From: Nostocoides jenkinsii Ben 74
Lineage (GTDB): Bacteria > Actinomycetota > Actinomycetes > Actinomycetales > Dermatophilaceae
DNA: 61,830 nt
Assembly: GCF_001046875.1 (NCBI RefSeq)
Contig: NZ_HF571038.1
Location: forward strand, 693,609-755,438
Direction of reading: 5' to 3'
Below the pieces are notes generated by a model. It searched no databases and was not told the DNA's origin. It saw nothing but the letters and a program-made list of their open reading frames with translations. The stretch's first letter is position 1. Every line of letters begins with the position of its first letter. Both the position numbers and the translations under genes were made by a program. Shown here one piece after another: positions 27,606 to 37,484 of this stretch.

Positions 27606-29144
27606 GTGACTGTGTCCGACGATTACTTGAACCGCATCGGCAACCTCATCCGGGATGCGCGGCGTCATAAGGGAATGACCCAGACCGACCTCGCCACCTC
27701 ACTCGGCACCAGCCAGAGCGCCGTTGCGCGCATCGAGCAGGGTGGCCAGAACCTCAGCCTGGAGATGCTCGCGCGCATCGGCGAGGCGCTCGACAGCGAG
27801 TTCGTCTCGCTCGGGCATTCGCAGCCGCAGCACCTTCGCGTTGTCGGCGGGGCACAGCTGTCCGGCTCGATCGAGGTCAAGACCTCCAAGAACGCCGCGG
27901 TCGCCCTGCTCTGCGCCGCGCTGCTCAACAAGGGCCGCACGACCCTGCGCAGCCTCGCCCGCATCGAGGAGGTCAACCGGATCATCGAGGTGCTGGGCTC
28001 GATCGGAGTCAAGACGCGGTGGCTCCCGGGCTCCAGCGACCTGGAGATCATCCCGCCGGCGCGCGTGGACCTCGACGCGATCGACGTCGACGCGGCTCGT
28101 CGCACCCGCACGGTCATCATGTTCCTCGGGCCGCTGCTGCACGAGTTCGACTCTTTCCGCCTGCCGTATGCCGGTGGCTGCGACCTCGGCACCCGCACCA
28201 TCGAGCCGCACCTCATCGCACTGCGTCACTTCGGACTCAATGTCGTTGCGACACACGGTTTTTATGACTGCAGTGCCGATATCGGCGCCGGTCCGGCGAA
28301 GCCGATCGTCCTCACCGAGCGCGGCGACACGGTCACCGAGAACGTCCTGATGGCGGCGGCGCGCCATGACGGTGTCACCGTCTTGCGCAACGCCTCCTCC
28401 AACTACATGGTCCAAGACCTTTGCTTCTTCCTGCAGAAGCTCGGGGTGCAGATCGACGGGATCGGCACGACGACGCTGACCGTGCACGGCAAGCGTGAGA
28501 TCGACGTCGACGTCGAATACCAGCCCAGCGAGGACCCCATCGAGGCGATGAGCCTCCTAGCCGCCGCGGTCGTCACCGATTCCGCCATCACCATCAAGCG
28601 CGTCCCCATCGAGTTCCTTGAGATCGAGATGGCGACCTTGGAGACGATGGGGATGCAATACGAGGTGACTCCCGAATACACCTCGGCGAACGGCCATACG
28701 CGCCTGGTGGATCTCACCACCGTGCCGGGGCCGCTGAAGGCGCCAGCCGACAAGATCCACCCCATGCCCTTCCCGGGTCTCAATATCGACAATCTGCCGT
28801 TCTTTGCCCTCATAGCCGCCAAGGCCGATGGCACGACGATGATCCACGACTGGGTCTATGAGAACCGCGCCATCTATCTCACCGAGCTCACCAAAATCGG
28901 CGTGCGGGTGCAGTTGCTCGACCCCCACCGCGTCATGATCTCGGGCCCCACGCCGAAGTTCCGTGCCGCCGAGGTCGTCTGCCCGCCGGCCCTGCGTCCC
29001 GGCGTGGTCGTCCTGCTGGCGATGTTGGCCGCGCCCGGTACGTCGGTGCTGCGCAATGTCTACGTCATCAACCGTGGGTATGAGGATCTGGCCCAGCGTC
29101 TCAACGCCCTCGGCGCGACGATCGAGACCTTCCGCGACATCTGA
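27606..29144 (+). CDS. XRE helix-turn-helix domain fused to a MurA-type UDP-GlcNAc 1-carboxyvinyltransferase
   Basis: 512 residues from GTG 27606 (GAGG at 27593-27596; GTG 27612 is an alternative). Residues about 8-65 are an XRE HTH (IRDARRHKGMTQTDLATSLGTSQSAVARIEQG). From about 80 on it is a full EPSP-synthase-like MurA fold: SGSIEVKTSKNAAVALLCAALL, the catalytic-Cys loop YAGGCDLGTRTIEPHL (Cys near 191, equivalent to Cys115 of E. coli MurA) and repeated inverse alpha-beta units. It keeps the residues for the first committed peptidoglycan step, so it may be an active MurA paralogue or a sensor-regulator. A TATGCT element abuts the start, so a near-leaderless transcript is possible. Confidence 0.88.
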   Translation: MTVSDDYLNRIGNLIRDARRHKGMTQTDLATSLGTSQSAVARIEQGGQNLSLEMLARIGEALDSEFVSLGHSQPQHLRVVGGAQLSGSIEVKTSKNAAVALLCAALLNKGRTTLRSLARIEEVNRIIEVLGSIGVKTRWLPGSSDLEIIPPARVDLDAIDVDAARRTRTVIMFLGPLLHEFDSFRLPYAGGCDLGTRTIEPHLIALRHFGLNVVATHGFYDCSADIGAGPAKPIVLTERGDTVTENVLMAAARHDGVTVLRNASSNYMVQDLCFFLQKLGVQIDGIGTTTLTVHGKREIDVDVEYQPSEDPIEAMSLLAAAVVTDSAITIKRVPIEFLEIEMATLETMGMQYEVTPEYTSANGHTRLVDLTTVPGPLKAPADKIHPMPFPGLNIDNLPFFALIAAKADGTTMIHDWVYENRAIYLTELTKIGVRVQLLDPHRVMISGPTPKFRAAEVVCPPALRPGVVVLLAMLAAPGTSVLRNVYVINRGYEDLAQRLNALGATIETFRDI

Positions 29145-29160
29145 TCGCCTGCTCCGCCCA

Positions 29161-29220
29161 ACGCGGGCGGTGGCCGAGTTTGACAGAAAACGTCAACCGG
29201 TTGCCGCCCGCGTGTCATTT
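29161..29220 (+). terminator. probable terminator after the HTH-MurA gene
   Basis: Outer arms ACGCGGGCGG (29161-29170) and CCGCCCGCGT (29204-29213) enclose an inner TTGAC/GTCAA stem; TCATTTT follows. It lies 16 nt after the stop codon. Confidence 0.65.
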
Positions 29221-29302
29221 TCCGTTCCCCACCTCGACCCCGCCTTCTTGACACGCTGACCGGGCCACTTCGGCCCCGTCCGTCCCCCTTCGGAGGCATC
29301 CC

Positions 29303-31295
29303 ATGACGATTCCCCTTCGCCGCGACCTGCCCATGGCCGGTCTGACCCACGGCAAGCGCAGCCCGCTGACCTGTGCCCTGCGGTGCGGCAACCAGTGCGC
29401 CCACGCGGCGCCCAACCCGACGAGCAACCCAACCTTCCGCGACATCGCGGCATCCGCCCTCAGCCGCCGAGCGGCGCTGACCGGAGCGGGCGGCCTGAGC
29501 CTGTCGTTGCTCGCCGCCCCGGCCATGGCCAGCGAGGATCAGCGCACAGCCGCACCGCTTGCCTTCGCGACCATCGCTCCGGTGGCCGCCGACGTTGACG
29601 ACGTCACGGTCCCGCGTGGCTATCGCTGGGACGCGATCCTGCGCTGGGGCGACCCGTTGTTCCCGGGCGTCCCAAATCTCACGGCCACCGGCACCACCGC
29701 GGCCGATCAAGCCAAGCAGTTCGGCTATAACTGCGACTACCTCGACATCATCGTCGACAAGGGCAGCACGACCAAGGCCGTGCTCGTGGCGAATCACGAA
29801 TACACCAACGAGAACATCATGTTCGCGCCCGACACTGACGCCGAGACGATCGCGCGCACGGCCTGGGCAGCCCATGGCCTGTCCGTCGTGGAACTGCGTC
29901 GCGCCGCTGCAGGCAAGCCGTGGCGTTATGTCGTGGGCGGTCGCCGCAACCGCCGGATCACCCTGGACAGCACCACCTTTGCCGTCGACGGTCCGGCGGC
30001 CGGGTCGACCCTGCTGCAGACTCCGGCAGACCCGACCGGCAAGGCCGTCATCGGCACGATGAACAACTGCTCCGGCGGCACGACTCCCTGGGGAACGGTG
30101 CTCTCGGGCGAAGAGAATTTCCACCAGTACTTCTACGCGGCCGGCACCACGCCCCAAGAAGCCCGCTATGGCCTCGGCACCTCCGGTGACAGTCGCCGGT
30201 GGCGCGACTTCGACCATCGCTGGGACGCCACATCCGCCGCCGGTGCCAATGAGCCCAACCGCTTCGGTTGGATCGTCGAGGTCGACCCGCAGAATCCGAC
30301 GTCGACCCCGGTCAAGCACACGGCGATGGGCCGACTCAAGCACGAGGGCGCCAATGTCATCATCGCCGCGAATGGCAAGGTCGTGGCCTACATGGGTGAT
30401 GACGAGCGCTTCGAATACGTCTACAAGTTCGTCTCGCGCGACCGCTACGACGGCTCCGGCACGGCCGCGGCGCGCGCCAAGAACAAGCGCCTGCTGAGCA
30501 ATGGCGATTTGTTCGTCGCGCGCTTCACCGGTGATGGCCTCGAGGACGGCATCAGCGACGGCACCGGCGTGTGGTTGCCGCTCACGAAGGCCGGCGCGTC
30601 CGTCGTGCCGGGTATGTCGATTGAGGAGGTCCTCGTCTACACCCGCCTGGCGGCCGACACGGTCATGCCGACCAAGATGGACCGCCCGGAGGACGTGCAG
30701 CCGAGCCTGAAGTCCCGGCGCATCTATGTCGCCTGCACCAACAACAGCAAGCGCACCGCCACCGATATCGATGAGGCGAACCCGCGGCCGGCTAACAAGG
30801 ACGGGCACATCGTCGAGATCATCGAGACCAACAACTCCAACACCGCCTCGACCTTCCGGTGGAACCTGCTGCTCATCTGTGGTGACGCCTTGTCGGCGGG
30901 CACTTACTTCGGTGGCTACACCGGGCCGGTGTCGCCGATCTCCTGCCCCGACAATCTGGCCTTCGACTCCACTGGTCACCTGTGGATCAGCACCGACGGT
31001 CAGCCGGGGTCGATCGGCCTCGCCGACGCCCTCCACCACGTCGCACTCGCGGGACCGGAACGCGGCCGCGTCCGTCAGTTCTTGGCGGTCCCCGCTGGCG
31101 CCGAGACATGTGGTCCGGTGATCCACGACAAGGATGGGTCTGTCTTCGTGGCGGTGCAGCACCCCGGTGAGGACGGCTCGTGGGAGGCACCACAGTCGCT
31201 CTTCCCCGACTTCGTCACCCCGGGCTCGACCCCCCCCGGGGGCCGGGAAGTTCGCCGGCCCCCGACCGAGCATCGTCCAGGTCACTCGGCGCTGA
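29303..31295 (+). CDS. phoX: PhoX-family alkaline phosphatase (frameshift near the 3' end)
   Basis: About 664 residues if the frame is repaired. A twin-arginine signal (ALSRRAALTGAGGLSLSLLA, near residue 50) marks Tat export, as expected for a metal-loaded PhoX. The PhoX signature NNCSGGTTPWGTVLSGEEN is near residue 253, and the six-bladed propeller motifs continue to HPGEDGSW. The frame then breaks in a C7-G5 run (31231-31242): dropping one base gives GAGKFAGPRPSIVQVTRR and a TGA at 31293, the normal PhoX C-terminus. As read, the protein runs on to 31606 with unrelated residues. PhoX hydrolyses phosphomonoesters outside the cell using iron and calcium. Its 3' end overlaps the mutarotase gene by 14 nt. 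Confidence 0.9.
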
Positions 31296-32160
31296 GTCGC
31301 TGGCCGATCTCGGCGCGCGTCCCCGGCGCCACCGTGAGGTGGTCGTCGAGGACGCGGGCGGACTCGACGCACACGAAGTGCGGCCACGCGTCGCCGAGAT
31401 CGGCCATCCCGGCTGCCTTGTCCCCGAACGGATTCCACACCACCGTCTGGGCATTGCCGACCCCCGTCGCCAGCACAGTCCGACTCAGTCCGGGGTCGTG
31501 CACGCTCACCGGGGTCGCCCGGGCATACACCCGATCGGTCTCGCCCACGAGCACGACGGGGCCCTCCTGCCGCTTCCGGACTCCCCCGGCCACCTTGTCC
31601 ACGTAGCCGGCACCATCGAGACCGTCCAGACGGACGTCGCGCACATCACCCACGCGTAGGTACGTGTGAAGCGCCCACTCGACGTCGAGGGCCCGCTCCC
31701 CCGCCTGCACGGCGAGCACCACAGTGAGCGTGCTCCCCATCGTCACCGAGAGAGTGAACACCGCGTCCTGGTCGTATGCCGCGCCGCCCGGCGCCGCGGC
31801 ATACTCACCGCTGGTGAGGCGCAGGATGACGCGCACGTCGTCCTCGTCCCGGGTGACGTCGGCGACGCGCCACGCCGAGGTGCGCAGGAACCCGTGGGCC
31901 GGGGTCCGGTCGCCATTGCGGCCCGGGCCGAACCACGGCCCGCAGAGCGGAATGCCGCCGCGGATGGCTTTCCCTGGTGAGAAGCTCGTGTGCGGCGAGA
32001 CAAAGAGCACGTCCGCGGACTGGCCGGTCGGTCGCCACGAGGTGACGGTGGCACCGTTGAGGCTGATCTCTCCGGCGACAGCGGGAGTGGCGATGCGCAG
32101 TCGGGCGCTGCCCCCGCTCTCGTCGAGTGCTACTCCGTCAGGGAGGGCCGAATCCGTCAT
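31282..32160 (-). CDS. D-hexose-6-phosphate mutarotase (aldose 1-epimerase family, YeaD type)
   Basis: 292 residues. Family marks: GATVTSWRPTG, RGGIPLCGPWFG, the catalytic-His segment AHGFLRTSAW near 88, HTYLRVGDV near 165, and CVESARV near 270 with the general-base Glu. It interconverts anomers of glucose-6-phosphate. It converges on phoX. Confidence 0.92.
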   Translation of the reverse strand: MTDSALPDGVALDESGGSARLRIATPAVAGEISLNGATVTSWRPTGQSADVLFVSPHTSFSPGKAIRGGIPLCGPWFGPGRNGDRTPAHGFLRTSAWRVADVTRDEDDVRVILRLTSGEYAAAPGGAAYDQDAVFTLSVTMGSTLTVVLAVQAGERALDVEWALHTYLRVGDVRDVRLDGLDGAGYVDKVAGGVRKRQEGPVVLVGETDRVYARATPVSVHDPGLSRTVLATGVGNAQTVVWNPFGDKAAGMADLGDAWPHFVCVESARVLDDHLTVAPGTRAEIGQRLSAE

Positions 32161-32188
32161 GGGCGCAGGCTATCGAGGTGCGCACTCC

Positions 32189-32878
32189 CTAGGCAGCGTC
32201 GCGCGCCCGGGTCTCCTCGTCGCTCGGATAGCGATCGACCTGCGCCTGACCGGTGAGGCCGGCGATCCGGCTCATCAGCAGATCGGTTACCTCGCGCCAG
32301 GCCGCCGGGTCCTCCTCGCGGCCCGCCCACGCCGACAGGTCCAGCGGCGTGCCGTAGTCGATGGTGACCGGACCGCGTCGGATGCCGCCCTTGCTGCCCG
32401 GGAGCCGGACGTCCCGGGTGCCGGTGACCCCGACGGGAACGATGGGCACGCCCGTTGGCAGCGCGAGACGGGCGACCCCGGTTCGACCCCGATAGAGCCG
32501 GCCGTCAGGTGAGCGGGTTCCTTCGGGAAAGATCGCGACGACACCGCCTTCGGCCAGCAGTCGTCGTGAGGTCTCCAGGGCCGGATTGGCGGCGCTGGCG
32601 CTCTGCGGGTCGATCGGCACCTGACCGATCGCCGAGAGGAACCAGCCCAGCAATCGACCGCCAATTCCCTTGCCGGAGTAGTACTTCGACTTGGCAACGA
32701 AGATGACCTTGCGCGGCACGCCCATACTGATCCCGACCGGATCGATGAAGGCGATGTGGTTGGACGCCAGGATGAAGGGCCCGCTTTTCGGCAGGTTCTC
32801 CCGCCCCCGCCAGCGAAGTCCCAGGAACCACCAGGCGAGCGGACCGAGACCGACGAACTTGAAGAACCAGTACCACAT
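32189..32878 (-). CDS. plsC: 1-acyl-sn-glycerol-3-phosphate acyltransferase
   Basis: 229 residues of the PlsC/LPLAT family. The NHxxxxD motif is NHIAFID (near residue 40), and FPEGTRSPDG is the second acyltransferase block. It acylates lysophosphatidate to phosphatidate at the membrane. It starts 3 nt after dxs on the same strand, so they are probably co-transcribed. Confidence 0.93.
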   Translation of the reverse strand: MWYWFFKFVGLGPLAWWFLGLRWRGRENLPKSGPFILASNHIAFIDPVGISMGVPRKVIFVAKSKYYSGKGIGGRLLGWFLSAIGQVPIDPQSASAANPALETSRRLLAEGGVVAIFPEGTRSPDGRLYRGRTGVARLALPTGVPIVPVGVTGTRDVRLPGSKGGIRRGPVTIDYGTPLDLSAWAGREEDPAAWREVTDLLMSRIAGLTGQAQVDRYPSDEETRARDAA

Positions 32879-32881
32879 CGG

Positions 32882-34741
32882 TCAGCGGGCCAGCGCGGCG
32901 GCGATCGCGTCGGGGGTCAGCCCGATCTGGTCGAGCACCTGACCACGGGTGGCGTGGTGCAGGAACTCGCGCGGGATCGCAAAGACGGACGTGGTCGCGG
33001 GGTTGCCGTCGGCGCGCAGCGCGGCGACGACCTGCTCCCCCACGCCGCCGACCGCGACGTTGTCCTCGATGACCGCGATGCGACCGACGCCCCGCGCCAG
33101 GTCAACAAGTTCCGGGGCCACCGGGACGACCCACCGGGGATCGACCACCATGACCTTCTGGCCCTCGGCCGCGAGCTTGCCGGCCACGGTGATCGCGGTC
33201 GCCACCATCGACCCAACCGCCACGATCAGCATGTCCGCCTCGGCGCCATCGGTGTGATCCGCGACCACATCCAACGGCCCGATCGAGCGCACCGCCTCGA
33301 TCGGCGCAGCCACACTTCCCTTGGGGAAGCGGATGACCGTCGGCCCGTCGGCGACATCGACGGCCTCGCGCAGGGCCCGGGCCACCGACTGTCCGTCGCG
33401 GGGAGCGTTCAGCCGCAGCCCCGGGATGACCCCGCAAATCGACATATCCCACATGCCGTGATGCGAGGCGCCGTCGGGGCCGGTGATCCCGGCTCGGTCG
33501 AGGACGATCGTCACTCCCGCTTGATGGAGGGCGGCGTCCATCAGGAGTTGATCGAAGGCGCGATTGAGGAAGGTCGCATAGACCGCGACGACCGGGTGGA
33601 GCCCGGCAAACGCCATACCGCTGGCCATCGTCACCGCATGCTGCTCGGCGATGCCGACGTCGATGATGCGATCCGGGTAGGCCTTGGCGAAGGCACCGAG
33701 CCCGACCGGGATGAGCATCGCGGCGGTCACGCCGACCACATCTCGTCGCTCGGCGCCGATCTCGACCATCGCGTCACTGAACTCGTCGGTCCAACTGCGC
33801 CCGGCGATCTCGAAGGGCAGGCCGGTCTCGGGGTTGATGACCCCGACCGCGTGGAACTGATCGGCCTCATCCTGGCGGGCCGGCTCGTAGCCGCGGCCCT
33901 TCTGGGTCAGGACGTGCACCAGCACCGGGCCGCCGAAGGCCTTGGCCCGGCGCAACGCCGCCTCGAGCGCCGCACTGTCGTGCCCGTCGATCGGGCCGAT
34001 GTATTTCAGCCCCAGATCCTCGAAAAGTCCTTGCGGCGCAACGACATCCTTGATGCCCTTCTTGACCCCATGGAGAGCTCGCTCCATGGCGCCGCCGACC
34101 ACCGGCGCCCGCCGAAGGGTGTGCTTGCCCCAGTCGAGGAACTGCTCGTAGCCCTGGGTCGTGCGCAGCGTCGACAAGTGCTCGGCGAGTCCGCCGATCG
34201 TCGGGGCATACGAGCGCTCGTTGTCGTTGACCACCAGCACGAGCGGCAGGGACTTGTCGGCGGCGATGTTGTTGAGGGCTTCCCAGGCCATCCCCCCGGT
34301 GAGGGCGCCGTCTCCGATCACGGCAACCGTATGCCGCCGGTGCCCGGCGATGGCGCGCCCCTTGGCGATGCCGTGGGCCCAGGAGAGCGAGGTGCTCGCG
34401 TGGGAGTTCTCGACGACGTCGTGCGGGGACTCGGCACGGCTCGGGTAGCCCGAGAGGCCGCCTCGGCTGCGCAGTGCGGAGAAGTCCTGCCGTCCGGTGA
34501 GGATCTTGTGAACATAGGACTGATGGCCGGTGTCGAAGATGATGGCATCGCGCGGGGAGTCGAAGACCCGGTGCAGCGCGATGGTCAACTCGACGACGCC
34601 GAGGTTGGGCCCGAGGTGGCCACCCGTGCGCGAGACCGCGTTGACCAAGAAGTCTCGGATTTCTTGGGCCAGGTCACCGATCTGGTCGGCGGGCACGGCC
34701 TTGAGGTCGGCCGGGCCGCCGATCTGCTCCAACAAACTCAC
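32882..34741 (-). CDS. dxs: 1-deoxy-D-xylulose-5-phosphate synthase
   Basis: 619 residues. The thiamine-diphosphate motif is [16 protein letters not shown] near 150; [12 protein letters not shown] lies near the N-terminus. The pyrimidine-binding domain is recognisable by [19 protein letters not shown] and [19 protein letters not shown]. It makes DXP from pyruvate and glyceraldehyde-3-phosphate, the entry step of the MEP isoprenoid pathway. Confidence 0.97.
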   Translation of the reverse strand: MSLLEQIGGPADLKAVPADQIGDLAQEIRDFLVNAVSRTGGHLGPNLGVVELTIALHRVFDSPRDAIIFDTGHQSYVHKILTGRQDFSALRSRGGLSGYPSRAESPHDVVENSHASTSLSWAHGIAKGRAIAGHRRHTVAVIGDGALTGGMAWEALNNIAADKSLPLVLVVNDNERSYAPTIGGLAEHLSTLRTTQGYEQFLDWGKHTLRRAPVVGGAMERALHGVKKGIKDVVAPQGLFEDLGLKYIGPIDGHDSAALEAALRRAKAFGGPVLVHVLTQKGRGYEPARQDEADQFHAVGVINPETGLPFEIAGRSWTDEFSDAMVEIGAERRDVVGVTAAMLIPVGLGAFAKAYPDRIIDVGIAEQHAVTMASGMAFAGLHPVVAVYATFLNRAFDQLLMDAALHQAGVTIVLDRAGITGPDGASHHGMWDMSICGVIPGLRLNAPRDGQSVARALREAVDVADGPTVIRFPKGSVAAPIEAVRSIGPLDVVADHTDGAEADMLIVAVGSMVATAITVAGKLAAEGQKVMVVDPRWVVPVAPELVDLARGVGRIAVIEDNVAVGGVGEQVVAALRADGNPATTSVFAIPREFLHHATRGQVLDQIGLTPDAIAAALAR

Positions 34742-34826
34742 CAGTTCAGTCTAGGTTCACCCGGTCGTCACCCGATGGCGACCGCGCCCCAAGCCGCGCA
34801 ATCGGCACGGAGTTCGCCCACGCTCC

Positions 34827-35207
34827 TCACAACTTCGGCACAAAGCTCTTGCCCTGCAAGGCCTCGTGGATCAGCCGAGCACCACGAGCAGCCGCGAGCA
34901 GGCGCACGCCCTCGTGCTCCAGTCCGTTCATCAACGCCGCAACTCCTTCAGGTGGCACGAAATCGGCCATCTCCACGCGGGCCTCGCGGTAGGCCTGCCG
35001 CATCGCGACGAGTTGGGCATCGATATGCCGACCCGTCAACCAGGCAAGGGCCACCGGGTAGCGGCGCCACCCGGCATACGCCCGGTAGTCGGCGGGACAG
35101 TGATCGAGCAGCCAGGAGACCGCCGGGACCTCCCACCCCTCGACCTGCGGTGGGGGCACGGCGCCGGGCCACCCCGGGGGTCCCGCCTGCGGTCGACTGT
35201 CGAACAC
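34827..35207 (-). CDS. conserved actinobacterial protein of unknown function
   Basis: 126 residues from GTG 35207. Recognisable features are a Pro-rich start (GPPGWPGAVPPP...GWEVPAVSWLLDHCPADYRAY), a helical middle (RRYPVALAWLTGRHIDAQLVAMRQAYREARVEMAD) and a conserved end (LIHEALQGKSFVPKL). I recall similar short proteins near dxs in other actinobacteria, but no function. The open frame extends far upstream over the glucosidase gene; those codons do not look like protein. Confidence 0.75.
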   Translation of the reverse strand: MFDSRPQAGPPGWPGAVPPPQVEGWEVPAVSWLLDHCPADYRAYAGWRRYPVALAWLTGRHIDAQLVAMRQAYREARVEMADFVPPEGVAALMNGLEHEGVRLLAAARGARLIHEALQGKSFVPKL

Positions 35208-35248
35208 AACATCGATATTACCGCGCGCCGCTGACAGTCTGGCAACGA

Positions 35249-37375
35249 TCAGGCGATGTCGACGTTGACCTCGTCCGGCAACCCGGTCACGGTCGGCACC
35301 CCATGCCGATCCAGTTCGACGCTGAAGGGGGTCGCCCCCCACCTCAGCCCGTCGACCCGGAGCGTCCCAAACGGGCTCGGCCGCATCGGGCGCAGTCGCA
35401 ATCGACCGGAGGGGACGTCGGCCGAAATGCCGAGCACCGCGGTGACGATTGTGGCGGCCGAGGCGGCGGCCCAGGCCTGCGGCCGGCAGGACGCCGGATA
35501 GGGCGCGGGCTTGTGACCGATGGCGTCTCCGGCAAACAACTCCGGCGCCCGGTAGTCGAGCGGAACGGCGGAGGCAACCAGCCCGAGGGCGATCGGCGCG
35601 GCCTGCGTCGACAGCCCCTCCTTGACCATCCCCAACAGCGCGATTGCCGTGTCGTGCGTCCACACCGAACCCGTGTGATAACCGATCGGGTTGTATGCCG
35701 CGTTGTCCCGCGACAAGGTGCTGATCCCGAACTCTCCCAACAGATTCGGCGCCGACAACATCTCCACGACGGAGCTCGCCTCGGCCGGAGTCAGCGCGCC
35801 GCTGCCGAGAGCGTGCCCCATATTGCTGCCGAGTCCGTCGATGGCCCGCCCATCGCCATCCAACGCCATCGCCAGGAAGCGCTGCCCGTCGCGGTCGACC
35901 CAATAGTTCTCCCGAATCCGCTGCGCGAGCGCGTCCGCCCACGCGCGCCACGCGCTCGCGTCGCCCTCCCCCATCGCCTCGACGAGGGCAGCGGCCCCGC
36001 GGGCGGCCTCCACGGCATACGTCTGCGCCTCAAGAAGCGCGATCGGCGCGGACGCGATCCGGCCGTCATGGAAGCGCATCGAGTCGCCGGAGTCCTTCCA
36101 CCCTTGGTTGCTCAAGCCGTGACCGGTGGTGTCGACGTAGCGCAGCAGACCGAGGTCGTTGTCCGCGGCACCGATGATCCACTCCATGGCGGCATGCAGG
36201 TTCGGCAGCAGCGCCCGGACGTCGTCGTCGGCCAAGCCCCAGCGCCAGGCGTCGTGCAGGAGGATCAGCCACAAGGGGGTTGCGTCCACGGTGCCGTAGT
36301 AGGTCGGCGTGAGGTCGAGGCCGCCGCCGTGGTCGACGAACTGTCCCCGCCGGATTTCGTGCAGGATCTTGCCCGGCTCCTCCGCGGCATTCGAGTCGAC
36401 GACCGTGCCCTGCCGGCGCGCGAGGGTGCGCAGGGTCCCTCTCGCGAGGGTGGTGTCGAAAGGCAGCAGAAAGCGCGCGGCCCAGATGGAGTCGCGGCCG
36501 AAAAGCGTGAGATACCAAGGGGTTCCGGCTGCCGCGAAGACCTCGTCCGGTGCCTCGGGGTCGGTCAGAAGCAAGTGGCGCAGGTCGGTGAGGCTGGTCG
36601 CGAAGAGTTGCGTCAGTCGCCGGTCATCCGAATCCACGGCAACCTGGGACCAGTCGACTTCACTTGAGCCCGCATCGGCGTCGAAGTGCGAGCCGGAGCG
36701 TCGTTCGGCAGTCACCGTCACGGTGACGGTGACTGGAGTTCCGAGAGTGAGCTGCAGCGGAATCTCCACTACCGACGGAGCGTCGGCGGTGCCGAGTGCG
36801 TGGCTGGCGGGGACCGGATCGACGGCAACGGTGGTCGTATGCCGCGCGTCCGCCCACGTCAACGCAAACCCGTCCCCTTGCGTGACCAGAGTCGCCGGTA
36901 ACAGCTCGCCTCGCAGGTAGCCGCCCTTGATCCGGGACAGCTCCGCCCCGTCGCCGCCCAGTTCCAGACGTAGTGTGGTGCTCACCAGGTCGGCGGCGCG
37001 GGAGATCAGCGTGATGGTCTCGGTCAACACCGGCCAGGCCAGCCCCCGGTCGACATGGACCTCGACGCTCGGATCTGGCCTCTCGGCGCCGACATTACGC
37101 GCGCAGCTCCAGATGCGGGTGCGGTTGCCCATGGAGGCCGCCTGGATAGCGACCGGCGCCTCCTCGTCCAGGTGGAGTTCGTCGAGGCTGAGAACCCGTC
37201 GGTCGTCGACCATCAGCCCGCAACCCGGTTGCCGCAAGCTGCCGGTGCGTGCCGACAGCATTGTGGCCGGGCCGTCGACGGCGATCTCGAGGGCGTGCAG
37301 CCAGGTTGGCGGGCCGATGCAGACACGGGAACTCTTCTCGCAAGGGGGCTTGACAGACGGGCACGGACGGTCCAA
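35249..37375 (-). CDS. amylo-alpha-1,6-glucosidase / glycogen debranching-type enzyme
   Basis: About 708 residues from TTG 37375; the start is uncertain because no ATG or GTG lies in frame close to the first domain. An N-terminal beta-sandwich (TMLSARTGSLRQPG...VDDRRVLSLDELHL) is followed by an (alpha/alpha)6 barrel with GTPWYLTLFGRDSIWAARFL near 370 and later SNQGWKDSGDSMRF and NPIGYHTGSVWTHDTAIAL, typical of this family. It hydrolyses alpha-1,6-linked glucose. It diverges from the LacI gene and likely acts on the sugar imported by the ABC system beyond it. Confidence 0.88.
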   Translation of the reverse strand: MDRPCPSVKPPCEKSSRVCIGPPTWLHALEIAVDGPATMLSARTGSLRQPGCGLMVDDRRVLSLDELHLDEEAPVAIQAASMGNRTRIWSCARNVGAERPDPSVEVHVDRGLAWPVLTETITLISRAADLVSTTLRLELGGDGAELSRIKGGYLRGELLPATLVTQGDGFALTWADARHTTTVAVDPVPASHALGTADAPSVVEIPLQLTLGTPVTVTVTVTAERRSGSHFDADAGSSEVDWSQVAVDSDDRRLTQLFATSLTDLRHLLLTDPEAPDEVFAAAGTPWYLTLFGRDSIWAARFLLPFDTTLARGTLRTLARRQGTVVDSNAAEEPGKILHEIRRGQFVDHGGGLDLTPTYYGTVDATPLWLILLHDAWRWGLADDDVRALLPNLHAAMEWIIGAADNDLGLLRYVDTTGHGLSNQGWKDSGDSMRFHDGRIASAPIALLEAQTYAVEAARGAAALVEAMGEGDASAWRAWADALAQRIRENYWVDRDGQRFLAMALDGDGRAIDGLGSNMGHALGSGALTPAEASSVVEMLSAPNLLGEFGISTLSRDNAAYNPIGYHTGSVWTHDTAIALLGMVKEGLSTQAAPIALGLVASAVPLDYRAPELFAGDAIGHKPAPYPASCRPQAWAAASAATIVTAVLGISADVPSGRLRLRPMRPSPFGTLRVDGLRWGATPFSVELDRHGVPTVTGLPDEVNVDIA

Positions 37376-37391
37376 AGTGAGCAAATCTGAT

Positions 37392-37422
37392 CGTTCAAAT
37401 ACCGCGGAAAAGTGTTTGAACG
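37392..37422. promoter_or_regulatory. inverted repeat between the glucosidase and lacI-type genes
   Basis: CGTTCAAA (37392-37399) and TTTGAACG (37415-37422) are perfect inverted arms 15 nt apart, in the divergent promoter region. They could be an operator for the adjacent regulator, although LacI-family sites are usually contiguous palindromes. Confidence 0.45.
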
Positions 37423-37484
37423 CCTCAGAGTCAGAGCCAAATTTGGACCATAGCCTGCGATCCGTCAATGAAGAGGGAGCACGG

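Noticed and set aside
32756-36667. A plus-strand open frame of about 1300 codons
   Set aside because: It is antisense to dxs, the unknown protein and the glucosidase. The translation is Arg/Gly/Asp-rich with no recognisable domain, as expected from the opposite strand of high-GC genes.
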